Assembly (NCBI GenBank): GCA_020849175.1
Contig: JADLGR010000317.1
Location: forward strand, 1-33,873
DNA: 33,873 bases
Origin: Deltaproteobacteria bacterium
GTDB taxonomy: Bacteria; Myxococcota_A; UBA9160
Reading direction: 5' to 3'
The notes under the pieces were generated by a model, which saw only the letters and a program-made list of their open reading frames with translations, made no database searches and was not told where the DNA came from. The first letter of the stretch is position 1, and each line of letters opens with the position of its first letter. This document shows, one piece after another, positions 33,431 to 33,873 of this stretch. A program made the translations under genes and the position numbers.

Positions 33431-33873
33431 TCAAAGCGGCGGGTAGTCGAACGTCGCTTGCAGCTCGGCGAGTTCATGGTCGCGGCGTGCGCGGTCGTCG
33501 GGGCCGACGAACTGGATGAGGCCTGCCGTCTCGAGCTCCTTCACGACGGCGGGGTCGCGCGGAAACGGCGTGTCGAAATGATTGAGGTGAAAGAGCCGGT
33601 CGAAGGGAAGACGCGGCCGCTGGCCGGAGCGATACACGTCCTCGGCCGGGTAGCCGACGGTTTGAAGCACGAGCACGCGTGCCTGGGGCGGGAGGCCGAG
33701 AGCCTTGGGCAATTTTTCGAGCAGCTTGCTGCCGAGAAGACACGTCCCGAGACCTTCTTCGAACGCGACGAGCGTCGCCTGCGCGATGCCCTGTCCGCAG
33801 TCCATCTCCGACATGCCGGGGGCCTTGAGCACGGCCGTGAGGTTCTCGAAGAAGGGGATGATCGTCTTCTCGA
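33431..33873 (-). CDS. Nitroreductase-family protein, C-terminal part (runs off the window)
   Basis: The frame is open to the right edge of the window, so the N-terminus is missing. The visible 147 residues show the flavin-fold C-terminal half of nitroreductases: M-D-C-G-Q-G-I-A-Q-A-T-L-V-A-F-E-E-G-L-G-T-C helix and the strand R-V-L-V-L-Q-T-V-G-Y-P-A-E-D. The tail after about 33600 is longer than usual and rich in charged residues. FMN-dependent reduction of nitro or quinone-type compounds is the family role. It is upstream of the GH32 gene on the same strand with a 168 bp gap in which I see no clear signal. Confidence 0.78.
   Translation of the reverse strand, partial: EKTIIPFFENLTAVLKAPGMSEMDCGQGIAQATLVAFEEGLGTCLLGSKLLEKLPKALGLPPQARVLVLQTVGYPAEDVYRSGQRPRLPFDRLFHLNHFDTPFPRDPAVVKELETAGLIQFVGPDDRARRDHELAELQATFDYPPL

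Overview
The window is very GC-rich, gene-dense bacterial chromosome with short intergenic gaps (none above about 200 bp), strong G/C bias at third codon positions and many GTG/TTG starts. Envelope lipoprotein, chemosensory, PilZ and FecR-domain genes point to a didermic high-GC lineage. Gene content fits the former Deltaproteobacteria (for example Myxococcota, Bdellovibrionota or Binatota-like groups), but no marker here fixes the phylum. I see no tRNA, rRNA, CRISPR array, insertion sequence or phage gene.

Layout. (1) 1-3737: tail of a hotdog thioesterase and a KAS III (FabH-like) enzyme on +, convergent with an ERCC4/XPF-type nuclease and a serine beta-lactamase-fold hydrolase on -. (2) 3933-6551: two-half M16 zinc peptidase on -. 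(3) 6529-14527: the classical heat-shock run hemW-hrcA-grpE-dnaK-dnaJ, followed by a TPR plus periplasmic-binding-protein lipoprotein. (4) 14599-18028: lon protease and thiL. (5) 18177-21441: compact chemosensory set MCP-cheW-cheA without cheY, cheB or cheR. (6) 21542-23023: phytoene-desaturase-like FAD oxidoreductase. (7) 25475-23085 on -: Ycf46-like AAA ATPase, small membrane protein and FmdB-type zinc ribbon, probably one operon. (8) 25608-28471: larB-larC (nickel-pincer cofactor synthesis) and an overlapping alpha/beta hydrolase. (9) 28528-28749: a 73-residue histone-fold protein with its own promoter. (10) 28756-31803: degenerate receiver-PilZ protein, a four-helix membrane protein and a secreted FecR-domain protein. 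(11) 31856-33873: GH32 fructosidase and the C-terminal part of a nitroreductase.

How the parts work together. Block 3-4 is a protein quality-control neighbourhood: HrcA repressor, GrpE/DnaK/DnaJ refolding machine, then Lon for degradation. Block 5 looks like a self-contained receptor-coupling protein-histidine kinase core whose output partner is encoded elsewhere. The most unusual item is the histone-fold protein: it has the helix-loop-helix landmarks of archaeal HMf histones, including the R-V-S loop, the R-K-T-I loop and the buried Arg/Asp pair, but lacks the HMfB residues used for dimer-dimer stacking. The ERCC4 nuclease and the Ycf46/membrane/FmdB operon are the next best candidates for poorly described biology.
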